NCBI GenBank assembly: GCA_021811205.1 | Contig: JAJZPK010000104.1 | Coordinates: 1-8,539, forward strand | Direction: 5' to 3' | DNA: 8,539 bases | Source: Pseudomonadota bacterium | GTDB lineage: Bacteria; Pseudomonadota; Gammaproteobacteria; Burkholderiales; JABEVD01 | Made by a program: the position numbers and the translations under genes | Notes under the pieces: model-generated | Databases searched by the model: none | Told to the model about the DNA's origin: nothing | Seen by the model: the letters and a program-made list of their open reading frames with translations, nothing else | In this document: in pieces, positions 1-5,922 of the stretch | Position numbering within the stretch: the first letter of the stretch is position 1 | How the letters are laid out: each line of letters opens with the position of its first letter

Positions 1-173
1 CGATCTTCCGCGTTCTCGTTGAGCGTGAGCGATGCGGATGTGTGCAGGATGAAGAGATTCATCATGCCTATTCTGAAATTCCCGATCTCGGGCAGCTCGC
101 CTACAATCTCGCGCGTGACGAGATGAAAGCCCCTCGCTTTGGCTGCAAGCCCGATTTCACGCTGTATCCACAT
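1..173 (-). CDS. yjbQ: YjbQ/UPF0047 family protein, N-terminal part only (cut by the left edge)
   Basis: The minus strand is open from an ATG at 173-171 to base 1, giving 57 complete codons. It is truncated by the window, so its length and stop are unknown. The visible protein starts MWIQREIGLAAKARGFHLVT and continues with REIVGELPEIGNFRIGM and LFILHTSASLTLNENAED. That order is the characteristic start of the UPF0047/YjbQ family: basic N-terminal strand, RGFHLVT segment, then the HTSASLTxNENA signature. E. coli YjbQ has been reported to have weak thiamine-phosphate synthase activity, but the family's physiological role is unsettled, so function should not be inferred too strongly. No convincing Shine-Dalgarno sequence precedes the ATG, although the start position matches the family's normal N-terminus. 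It is divergent from the PAS gene at 260 across an 86-base gap. Family assignment is firm; biochemical role is not. Confidence 0.85.
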   Translation of the reverse strand, partial: MWIQREIGLAAKARGFHLVTREIVGELPEIGNFRIGMMNLFILHTSASLTLNENAED

Positions 174-259
174 GGGTGATGATATTAACTCTTTAGGCGA
201 AAATAGGGTATCCTTGCAGAAGACGAAAAAGCACAAATTCAACTCCAGGAAGAGGGGTC
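174..259. promoter_or_regulatory. Divergent intergenic region between yjbQ-like gene and PAS gene
   Basis: These 86 bases must hold the start signals of two divergent genes. The centre (about 181-211) is AT-richer than its surroundings. The only clear signal is a purine-rich ribosome binding site at 247-257 (AGGAAGAGGGG), a few bases before the ATG at 260. I could not find a well-spaced sigma-70 -35/-10 pair on either strand. A stretch GGCGAAAA at 196-203 is loosely like the -10 box of flagellar sigma-28 promoters but has no fitting -35 element. Confidence 0.4.
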
Positions 260-778
260 ATGAAAAACAAGATATCGCCCACGGGGGCAGAGAGGGTCAT
301 GCGCGAAAACGATTTCATCGTTTCGATGACCGATTTGAAAGGCAGAATTACATACGGGAACCGCATCTTCATCGAATTTTCGGGCTACAGCGAGGAAGAG
401 CTTCTCGGCGCGCAACACAACATCATCCGTCATCCCGACATGCCGCGCGCCGTTTTCAAGCTGCTCTGGGATGTCATCAGCGCGGGCGACGAATGCAGTG
501 CATACGTCAAGAACCTGGCGAAAGACGGCAGCTTCTACTGGGTTTACGCAAATGTCACCCCTATGTGGGATCCGCAAGGCAACATCGTTGGATATTTCTC
601 CGTCAGACGCAAGCCCGATCCTGCCATCGTGCAGACCATGAGCGAAGTTTACAAACTGATGCTTCAGGAAGAGCAACGAGTTGGGGCAAAGGATGCCATC
701 GCCGCTTCCACGAAACTTCTTCTCGATATTCTTTCGCAAAAAGGAATCAGCTATGACGAATTCATCCACACGTTCTAG
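260..778 (+). CDS. Aer-type PAS domain sensor protein (CetB-like half of a split energy-taxis receptor)
   Basis: This 172-residue soluble protein is almost entirely one PAS domain (about residues 14-118) followed by a short helical tail (about 120-172). It has no membrane segment and no signalling hairpin. The block NIIRHPDMP (residues 54-62), the helix [14 protein letters not shown] and the strand [19 protein letters not shown] (84-102) match the PAS domain of the E. coli aerotaxis sensor Aer, where the RHPDMP region belongs to the FAD pocket. FAD binding is therefore likely by family knowledge but not proven here. The start at 260 has a strong purine-rich ribosome binding site (247-257). 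The last 26 bases overlap the downstream chemoreceptor gene, so the two are co-transcribed and probably translationally coupled. The PAS protein would supply redox input and the neighbour the membrane transducer, as CetB and CetA do in Campylobacter jejuni. PAS fold and Aer subtype are secure; the partnership is inferred from adjacency. Confidence 0.9.
   Translation: MKNKISPTGAERVMRENDFIVSMTDLKGRITYGNRIFIEFSGYSEEELLGAQHNIIRHPDMPRAVFKLLWDVISAGDECSAYVKNLAKDGSFYWVYANVTPMWDPQGNIVGYFSVRRKPDPAIVQTMSEVYKLMLQEEQRVGAKDAIAASTKLLLDILSQKGISYDEFIHTF
741..746 (+). promoter_or_regulatory. Ribosome binding site setting the MCP start
   Basis: AAGGAA lies inside the end of the PAS gene, six bases before the ATG at 753. 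This supports 753 rather than the in-frame ATG at 681 as the chemoreceptor start. The extra 24 residues encoded from 681 would lie upstream of the first membrane segment, fully inside the PAS coding sequence. Confidence 0.7.
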
Positions 779-2213
779 CATAATCCGCCTTCTCTGGATT
801 TCCCCAGCGCTAATGCTCCTGCTTGTTGCAGGCTTATTTGCTCTCCATGCGTTCAATCCGCTGCTATTCGCATTCCCGGTAGTTGCGATTTTAGTTTCCA
901 TCGCCATCGGCAGTATGATTCAGCGTCTTCTTTCGCCATTACCGAAGCTGGACGAGCTGATTGCCGATGTGTCCCAGGGGAGATTCAATAAACGCATTAC
1001 CGGCGTATCCGACAAGAACGAAATCGGCCGCCTTTGCTGGGATCTGAACGACATGCTCGACCAGCTTGGTACCTTTTTCAGAGAACAGGAAACCACTTTC
1101 AGAAAGAATTTGAACGGGCAATTTTATCGAAAAACCCTGACTACCGGGCTGCATGGCGGATTCAGGAAAGGCCTGGAGAATCAGGACATTCTGCTCAAGG
1201 CGATGGAACAGCAGCAGCGTGCGGCCATGTTGGCCAGCCTCGTCTCGCGCGCCCATCACCTCAACACGTCAAATTTGCTGCGCAACCTCTCCTCGAGCCA
1301 GGAAGACATCAAGGCAATCACCAACAAAATGGAAGCGGTCACGGAACTTGCGAGCAAGACCAGTGCCGACGCTGAAACCGGAAAGGGACTGGTGAAGGAA
1401 GCCGTCGATCGCCTCAATGGCATCGCTGAGCGCATCCACAGGGCAAGCGACACGATCGAGCGGCTCAATGCGAGAAGCAAAGAAATCAGTCAGGCCGTCG
1501 AACTCATCAATTCGATCGCCGATCAGACCAATCTGCTCGCATTGAATGCGGCGATCGAAGCGGCCAGAGCCGGGGAAGCCGGGCGCGGATTCGCCGTCGT
1601 CGCCGACGAAGTGAGAAAGCTTGCAGAAAACACCAAGCATGCCTCCGAATCGATAGGCGAGATCATGCAGACCCTGCAGAAAGATGCCGCTTCCATGCTG
1701 ACCGACTCGAAGGAAATGAAGGAGAGCGCGGACGCTTCGCAATCCGTCATAGGGCAGATGGAATCGGGGTTCAACAATTTCTACGCTTCGGCCACCCAGA
1801 CCATGACGAACGCGAATTACGTCCAGGATCTGAGCTTCGCCTCCCTGGTCAAGGTCGACCACGTTGTCTACAAGCAGCGCGCCTATGTCGTGATCGATCA
1901 TAAAGACGAGGAATCCCTGAACGCCGTCAAGGTTGACCATAACAACTGCCGCCTGGGCAAATGGTACAACGAAGGAGACGGCATGCAGAAATTCGGAAAG
2001 CTTGCATCCTACGTGGAGCTGCTCGAACCGCACAGGAAAGTACACAGCAGCGTACATGGCGTTCTGGAGATCATGCAGGGCGACTGGCAAACCAATCGGG
2101 ACTTGCAGGACCGCATCATCGCTTCGATGGAATCAGCGGAAGCCGCCAGCAAAGAGGTCATGGATCTGATCGACAATCTCGTCAGGGAAAAGCACCCCGA
2201 AATGTCTTCATGA
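753..2213 (+). CDS. Methyl-accepting chemotaxis protein with HAMP and C-terminal CZB zinc-binding domain (CetA-like)
   Basis: The protein has 486 residues. Two hydrophobic segments (about 13-34 and 37-56) are separated by only a few residues, so there is essentially no periplasmic sensor domain. A HAMP-like linker follows (about 57-108, with [18 protein letters not shown] and the NEIGRL element). The cytoplasmic signalling hairpin is unmistakable: its conserved tip covers about 250-294 and includes [19 protein letters not shown] and [16 protein letters not shown]. This region contacts CheA and CheW. The C-terminal part (about 366-450) is a CZB (chemoreceptor zinc-binding) domain: His370, the signature CRLGKWY with Cys399, and His427/His431 in an HxxxH pair are the expected zinc ligands. 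A receptor with no periplasmic domain needs another input, and the overlapping upstream PAS protein is the obvious candidate, as in the CetA/CetB pair. The gene ends one base from the convergent HD-GYP gene. MCP and CZB calls are firm; the CetA-like role is inferred. Confidence 0.92.
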   Translation: MTNSSTRSSIIRLLWISPALMLLLVAGLFALHAFNPLLFAFPVVAILVSIAIGSMIQRLLSPLPKLDELIADVSQGRFNKRITGVSDKNEIGRLCWDLNDMLDQLGTFFREQETTFRKNLNGQFYRKTLTTGLHGGFRKGLENQDILLKAMEQQQRAAMLASLVSRAHHLNTSNLLRNLSSSQEDIKAITNKMEAVTELASKTSADAETGKGLVKEAVDRLNGIAERIHRASDTIERLNARSKEISQAVELINSIADQTNLLALNAAIEAARAGEAGRGFAVVADEVRKLAENTKHASESIGEIMQTLQKDAASMLTDSKEMKESADASQSVIGQMESGFNNFYASATQTMTNANYVQDLSFASLVKVDHVVYKQRAYVVIDHKDEESLNAVKVDHNNCRLGKWYNEGDGMQKFGKLASYVELLEPHRKVHSSVHGVLEIMQGDWQTNRDLQDRIIASMESAEAASKEVMDLIDNLVREKHPEMSS

Positions 2214-2214
2214 A

Positions 2215-3054
2215 TCAGCCGATGACGCTTGCAGCCTCGCTGACGAGCTCGTCGATCAGGGCGACATCGACTTCAGGTTCGAGCTCTTCAGCATTGCCGT
2301 GATCGTCCGTCTCGGCGATGGAAATGGCTCCGTTCTCCCTGATCACTGTCGTCTTGTAGCCGCATTTCCTGCAATAGACGAAATCTCCGCTCTCCTGGTC
2401 GCGCCTCACGACAATGGTCGGCCCGCATTCCGGACATTCCTGGATCGGTATGCCGAGGTCGGAATGCCCGACGACATGGTCGAGCTCCCCTGCCCTGCCC
2501 ATGATCAGGAACAGCTTTCCAAGCTCCATGTCGAACTGGGTTCCCAGGCATTTTTCGATGATGGAAAACGCCGCCTCGCACGCCATTCCGCGTCGATAGG
2601 GACGCGTGCTCGTCATGGCGTCGAATGCATCGCTTATCCCGATGATCTTCGCATCGACCGAGATTTCATCCCCGGAAAGTCCATCGGGATACCCCTGCCC
2701 GTCCGGCCGCTCGTGATGACAAAGAACGGCATCCCTCGCCAATTCCGCGAGCGGATGGCCTGACAAGAGTCTGTTTCCGACGGATGGATGGGTTTTGATC
2801 ACCTCAAATTCCTCGTCGGTCAGCCTGTCAGGCTTGTTGAGGATCGCGTCCGGCACGCCGATCTTGCCCAAATCGTGCAGGAAGCCGCCGAGCGCTATCC
2901 TGGCTACGTCTCTGGGGGGCAATCCGGCCCTGATTGCGAGGAGCTGCGAGAACTGGGCCACGCGCCAGAGATGCCCGCCCGTGTAGGGGTCTCTCGCCTC
3001 GACGAGGGATGCCATGACGAACAGGCTTTTGAGCAATTCTTCAATGTGATTCAT
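2215..3054 (-). CDS. HD-GYP domain phosphodiesterase with C-terminal zinc ribbon
   Basis: The protein has 279 residues from the preferred ATG at 3054. The HD-GYP domain fills about residues 8-190. All expected metal ligands and signatures are visible: His28 (YTGGHLWRV), His60-Asp61 with Lys64 (HDLGKIG), His89 (THPSVG), His113-His114 within HHERPDGQGYP, and Asp142 (SDAFDAMTSTRPYR). The intact GYP segment suggests an active enzyme that hydrolyses cyclic-di-GMP to pGpG or GMP, with a di- or trinuclear metal centre. There is no receiver or other N-terminal sensor. Instead the tail holds two CxxC knuckles (Cys207/Cys210 in CPECG and Cys228/Cys231 in CRKCG), a zinc ribbon, followed by an acidic C-terminus. 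An in-frame TTG at 3078 could add eight residues, but the ATG has a better ribosome binding site. The gene lies 43 bases downstream of the 98-residue gene on the same strand, so the two are probably one operon. No signal peptide or membrane segment is visible. Cyclic-di-GMP as substrate is inferred from the family. Confidence 0.9.
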   Translation of the reverse strand: MNHIEELLKSLFVMASLVEARDPYTGGHLWRVAQFSQLLAIRAGLPPRDVARIALGGFLHDLGKIGVPDAILNKPDRLTDEEFEVIKTHPSVGNRLLSGHPLAELARDAVLCHHERPDGQGYPDGLSGDEISVDAKIIGISDAFDAMTSTRPYRRGMACEAAFSIIEKCLGTQFDMELGKLFLIMGRAGELDHVVGHSDLGIPIQECPECGPTIVVRRDQESGDFVYCRKCGYKTTVIRENGAISIAETDDHGNAEELEPEVDVALIDELVSEAASVIG

Positions 3055-3059
3055 GTCGG

Positions 3060-3064
3060 CCTCA
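3060..3064 (-). promoter_or_regulatory. Ribosome binding site favouring the ATG start of the HD-GYP gene
   Basis: Read on the minus strand, TGAGG sits five bases before the ATG at 3054-3052. The alternative TTG at 3078-3076 has only a weaker GGAA just upstream, and the conserved domain does not need the additional residues. Confidence 0.6.
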
Positions 3065-3097
3065 TGACATCGATCCAAAATTCCGATGGCTGCGCAA

Positions 3098-3394
3098 TCA
3101 GTCCCCGAGCATTTCCTTCACTGCCGCGGCAATCCTCTGTCCGGCATCCCGGTAGGTCTGGAAGATGAACGGGAGCTTCGAGGCATCCTTGAAATGAATG
3201 GTCACGTTGTCGGCGCCGAACTTGTTGACGGCGAGCTCGATGTCGGCCATCTCCTCATAGGCGAAGCTTTTGGAGACCATCGCCGGACTGAAGAAGCCCT
3301 TCGGGCCGTAGAAATTCAATCCCGTCAGCCTGACTTCGACCGCAGTGAAACCCACAACGTCCCCGTCTATCCTGAATGGTATCGAATCCGCCAT
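3098..3394 (-). CDS. Uncharacterised 98-residue protein, possibly PH-like
   Basis: I do not recognise this protein by name. It is a 98-residue cytoplasmic-looking polypeptide with no signal peptide, cysteines or membrane segment. Its pattern is a run of short strands (about 4-74: PFRIDGDVVGF, VEVRLTGLNFYG, KSFAYEEMADIELAV, NVTIHFKDASKLPFIF) and a final amphipathic helix (about 78-96, RDAGQRIAAAVKEMLGD). Strands capped by one C-terminal helix resemble bacterial PH/GRAM-type domains, in which a YxxI-type segment and an 'FKDGxxxxF' hairpin are common. That is a weak fold guess, not a family assignment. Codon use matches the neighbours, and the conserved-looking pattern supports a real gene. It is the first gene of a likely two-gene operon with the HD-GYP enzyme (43-base gap), so it may modulate or localise that enzyme. 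The ATG at 3394 has only a weak GGAT-type ribosome binding site. Confidence 0.7.
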   Translation of the reverse strand: MADSIPFRIDGDVVGFTAVEVRLTGLNFYGPKGFFSPAMVSKSFAYEEMADIELAVNKFGADNVTIHFKDASKLPFIFQTYRDAGQRIAAAVKEMLGD

Positions 3395-3417
3395 GTCGTC
3401 ATCCGATTGAAATGTTC

Positions 3418-3446
3418 ATTTTACATCGAAGGACGGCGAATTCCAG
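3418..3446 (-). promoter_or_regulatory. Candidate sigma-70 promoter for the PH-like/HD-GYP unit
   Basis: On the minus strand a good -10 box TAAAAT (3423-3418) lies 17 bases from CTGGAA (3446-3441), which matches the -35 consensus at only three of six positions. Transcription would begin near 3411, leaving a short leader before the ATG at 3394. The weak -35 makes this tentative. Confidence 0.3.
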
Positions 3447-3477
3447 TGGTGCAGGCCTAAGAATGAACTTTAATTAA

Positions 3478-3506
3478 TCGATTCCGTTGCGCATGTTGCA
3501 TATAAT
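3478..3506 (+). promoter_or_regulatory. Candidate sigma-70 promoter for the proton ATPase
   Basis: A perfect -10 hexamer TATAAT lies at 3501-3506, preceded by TGCA. At 17 bases' spacing the -35 position holds TCGATT (3478-3483), a weak match. The AT-rich run just upstream (3466-3478) could act as an UP element. The predicted start near 3513 leaves a leader of about 38 bases before the ATG at 3552. Confidence 0.45.
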
Positions 3507-3551
3507 TCCGGATAGGCCCTCATTCGGGATCATGAATTCATCCGTCCTACG

Positions 3552-5861
3552 ATGCACGCAGCCACCAGTGGATTGTCCAGCGAAGAAGCGCGAAAGCGGC
3601 TGCTTCAGTACGGGCCGAACTCGATCGAAGAAGATCGCAGCCGTCCGTGGCTCACCTTCCTCGGGAAATTCTGGGCGCCAGTGCCGTGGATGCTCGAGGC
3701 GACGATCGCACTCCAGCTTTTTCTTGGGAAGAAGGACGAGGCTGTCGTCATCTGCGCGCTCCTCGCATTCAATGCGATCCTGAGCTTCGTTCAGGAGAGC
3801 CGCGCCAACAATGCGCTCGCCTTGCTGAAGAGCAGGCTTGAAATCAGGGTAAGGGTTCTGCGCGACAATGCCTGGAAAACGGTACTGGCCCAGGATCTCG
3901 TTCCTGGCGACGCGGTTTACCTGAGGATGGGGGATTTCGTTCCAGCAGACATGCGCATCCTCGACGGTCAGATCCTGCTCGACCAGTCTTCCCTGACAGG
4001 AGAAGCCCTTCCCGTCGAAGGCGCGCCCGGCAATACGGCCTATGCGGGCGTCGTCGTCAAGAGGGGCGAGGCGACAGGCGAAGTGACCGCAACGGGCGCC
4101 AGAACCTATTTCGGAAAAACCGCCGAGCTCGTGCGCAGCGCCAAGACGTCGAGCCATCTCGAAGCATTGATCTTCAAGATCGTCAGATATCTTGTCGCAA
4201 TGGATGTCGCGCTCGTTGCAGCGCTGCTCGTCTATACGCTCGTCTATGGACTTCCGATCGCCGAAATCGTCCCGTTTGCGCTGATCCTGCTTGTCGCCTC
4301 CGTGCCCATCGCGCTCCCGGCGACCTACACGCTTGCCACGGCCCTCGGCGCCGTGGAACTCGCCAGAAACGGCGTTCTGGTGACGCGCCTTTCGGCAATC
4401 GAGGATGCCGCCTCGATGGAAGTGCTGGCCACTGACAAGACCGGCACCATCACCCAGAACAGGCTGGCTCTTTCCATGCTCCACCCCCATGGATCCTTCT
4501 CGGAAGAGAACCTGCTCCGTCTTGCTGCGCTCGCATGCGACGAGGCCACTCAGGATCCCATCGACCTTGCCATTCTGGAAGCCGCCGGATCAAGAGGCGT
4601 ACTAGAAGGTCTACCGAAACGCGTGAAATTCGTTCCTTTCGATCCGGAGACAAAGCGCTCGGAGGCCTATTTCGAGCAGGACGGAAAGACAATGCACGTG
4701 CTCAAGGGCGCACCTGGCGTCATATCCTCCCTTGCAGGGAAAGATGTCGACGCCGAAAGCCTTGGCTCAGACGGTTCGCGCATCCTGGCCGTCGCAGTCG
4801 AGCAGGATGGCGCCACGACCCTAGCCGGATTCGTCGGCCTTCAGGATCCGCCAAGGAACGATTCGAAAGCGCTGATCGGCGATCTGCACGATCTCGGCGT
4901 ACGCGTATTGATGGTTTCCGGCGACGGCCCGGCCACGGCCCGCGCAATTGCAGAAGAGGTCGGCATCGGAAATCGCGTTTGCCCGCCGGAACACATGGGC
5001 GACGAAATGAAACATCACGTGCTGGATTACGACGTCTATGCCAGAGTGCTTCCACAAGACAAATACAGTCTTGTGCAGGAGGTGCAGCGGGCGGGGCAGG
5101 TCGTCGGCATGAGCGGAGACGGCGTCAATGATGCGCCAGCCCTGAAGCAGGCCGAAGTCGGGATCGCAGTGGCAAACGCGACGGATGTCGCCAAGGCAGC
5201 CGCCAGCCTCGTTCTCACCAGGCCGGGACTTTCCGACATGGCTGAGGCGGTCAGGACAAGCAGACGAATTTACCAGCGCATGCTGACCTATACGCTCAAC
5301 AAGATCATCAAGACCATGGAAATCGCGATCTTCATGAGCGTAGGCGTGATGCTGACCGGAACTTTCGTCATCACGCCGATGCTGATCGTCCTGCTTCTTT
5401 TCACCAACGACTTCGTGACCATGTCGATCGCGACGGACAACGTCTCCTACTCAAAGGAGCCGGAACGCTGGAATGTTCCCCAGCTGATGGCGACAGCCGG
5501 AACCCTGGCCGCTTTCGTGCTGCTTCTTTCCTTCACGGTTTTCTTCGTCGGCCGGGACTGGCTTCATCTTCCGCTGAAAGCGCTGCAGACGCTGGTTTTC
5601 GTCATGCTGGTATTGACCGGACAGGGGAACGTCTATCTGGTTCGAGAAAGGAAGCACTTCTGGAATTCGCTTCCGAGCAAATGGCTGCTGATCGCGAGCC
5701 TGCTCGACGTGATCGCCGTGGCAATGCTCTCCACCCGCGGCATCCTGATGGCCCCCATACCACTCCATCTCGTGCTGGACCTGATTGCCATCGTGATCGC
5801 CTATCTCTTCGTCATCGACTTCGTCAAGATCCTGATATTCAGGCGCATCGGATTCTCGTGA
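3552..5861 (+). CDS. Plasma-membrane proton-efflux P-type ATPase (type IIIA)
   Basis: The 769-residue protein is an inner-membrane pump that couples ATP hydrolysis to proton export. The N-terminal cation-ATPase domain starts GLSSEEARKRLLQYGPN (7-23), followed by M1-M2 (about 41-82) and the actuator loop with SLTGEALPVE (T149-G150-E151). M3-M4 (about 213-265) contain VPIALP (251-256). The phosphorylation motif DKTGT is at Asp295, the nucleotide-binding KGAP at Lys385, and the hinge GDGVNDAP at 522-529. Six C-terminal helices begin at about 587. The M6 segment LFTNDFVTMSIATDN holds Asp620, equivalent to the proton-binding Asp of plant and fungal H+-ATPases, and with PWMLEA in M1 it identifies the IIIA subgroup rather than Ca2+ or heavy-metal pumps. 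The protein ends just after M10, so the C-terminal autoinhibitory domain of plant enzymes is absent, as in other prokaryotic members. The hinge and an earlier motif carry Ser where Thr is usual (SGDG). ATG 3552 is the first usable start after an in-frame stop at 3513; no clear ribosome binding site precedes it. Proton specificity is inferred. Confidence 0.93.
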   Translation: MHAATSGLSSEEARKRLLQYGPNSIEEDRSRPWLTFLGKFWAPVPWMLEATIALQLFLGKKDEAVVICALLAFNAILSFVQESRANNALALLKSRLEIRVRVLRDNAWKTVLAQDLVPGDAVYLRMGDFVPADMRILDGQILLDQSSLTGEALPVEGAPGNTAYAGVVVKRGEATGEVTATGARTYFGKTAELVRSAKTSSHLEALIFKIVRYLVAMDVALVAALLVYTLVYGLPIAEIVPFALILLVASVPIALPATYTLATALGAVELARNGVLVTRLSAIEDAASMEVLATDKTGTITQNRLALSMLHPHGSFSEENLLRLAALACDEATQDPIDLAILEAAGSRGVLEGLPKRVKFVPFDPETKRSEAYFEQDGKTMHVLKGAPGVISSLAGKDVDAESLGSDGSRILAVAVEQDGATTLAGFVGLQDPPRNDSKALIGDLHDLGVRVLMVSGDGPATARAIAEEVGIGNRVCPPEHMGDEMKHHVLDYDVYARVLPQDKYSLVQEVQRAGQVVGMSGDGVNDAPALKQAEVGIAVANATDVAKAAASLVLTRPGLSDMAEAVRTSRRIYQRMLTYTLNKIIKTMEIAIFMSVGVMLTGTFVITPMLIVLLLFTNDFVTMSIATDNVSYSKEPERWNVPQLMATAGTLAAFVLLLSFTVFFVGRDWLHLPLKALQTLVFVMLVLTGQGNVYLVRERKHFWNSLPSKWLLIASLLDVIAVAMLSTRGILMAPIPLHLVLDLIAIVIAYLFVIDFVKILIFRRIGFS

Positions 5862-5922
5862 TGCAAGGATTCATGCCCATTTTTCTGCTACTTCCAGACC
5901 ATGTCCCTGAATAAGTGAATCT
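5862..5922. other. Short convergent spacer, no clear terminator
   Basis: These 61 bases separate the stop of the ATPase gene from the stop of the TpsB gene. One short T-run (5880-5884) is present, but I see no strong GC-rich hairpin before it on either strand. Termination here may be Rho-dependent or occur within the opposing genes. Confidence 0.4.

Larger units (their letters stand above)
3395..3551. promoter_or_regulatory. Divergent control region between the PH-like/HD-GYP unit and the proton ATPase
   Basis: This is the longest non-coding stretch in the window (157 bases). It is locally AT-rich at 3466-3484, including the palindrome TTAATTAA, and carries candidate promoters facing both ways. 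A 7-base inverted repeat, GTTCATT at 3414-3420 and AATGAAC at 3462-3468, has 41 bases between its arms and flanks the minus-strand promoter candidate. It might be an operator pair or chance. Confidence 0.5.

Noticed and set aside
196..203. Flagellar sigma-28-like -10 box GGCGAAAA upstream of the PAS gene
   Set aside because: It matches six of eight positions, but no suitable -35 element is present at the required distance, so a sigma-28 promoter cannot be claimed.
681..752. In-frame ATG at 681 as the MCP start, adding 24 residues
   Set aside because: It would overlap the PAS gene by about 100 bases and has no clear ribosome binding site. ATG 753 has AAGGAA at the right distance and leads straight into the first membrane segment.
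139..756. Plus-strand open frame of 205 codons overlapping the PAS gene in another frame
   Set aside because: Its Arg/His/Gln-rich product has no domain, and the overlapping frame encodes a clear Aer-type PAS domain.
1269..2090. Long minus-strand open frame of 273 codons opposite the chemoreceptor
   Set aside because: It is antisense to well-conserved MCP and CZB coding sequence, shows no recognisable domain, and is explained by codon bias of the real gene.
2242..2253. Perfect 12-base palindrome GACGAGCTCGTC near the MCP/HD-GYP junction
   Set aside because: It lies inside the HD-GYP coding end (codons for DELV), has no loop and no T-run, so it is not a terminator. A protein-binding site cannot be argued from one copy.
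3055..3078. TTG at 3078 as the HD-GYP start
   Set aside because: The additional eight residues are not part of the domain, and ATG 3054 has a better TGAGG ribosome binding site. It remains possible.
3474..4490. Long minus-strand open frame of 338 codons opposite the ATPase start
   Set aside because: It lies antisense to the conserved N-terminal half of the ATPase, is rich in Arg/Gly/Asp/Glu as expected of a shadow frame, and has no domain pattern.
5862..5922. Possible bidirectional terminator between the ATPase and TpsB genes
   Set aside because: No stable stem could be drawn; the T-run at 5880-5884 lacks a preceding GC-rich hairpin.
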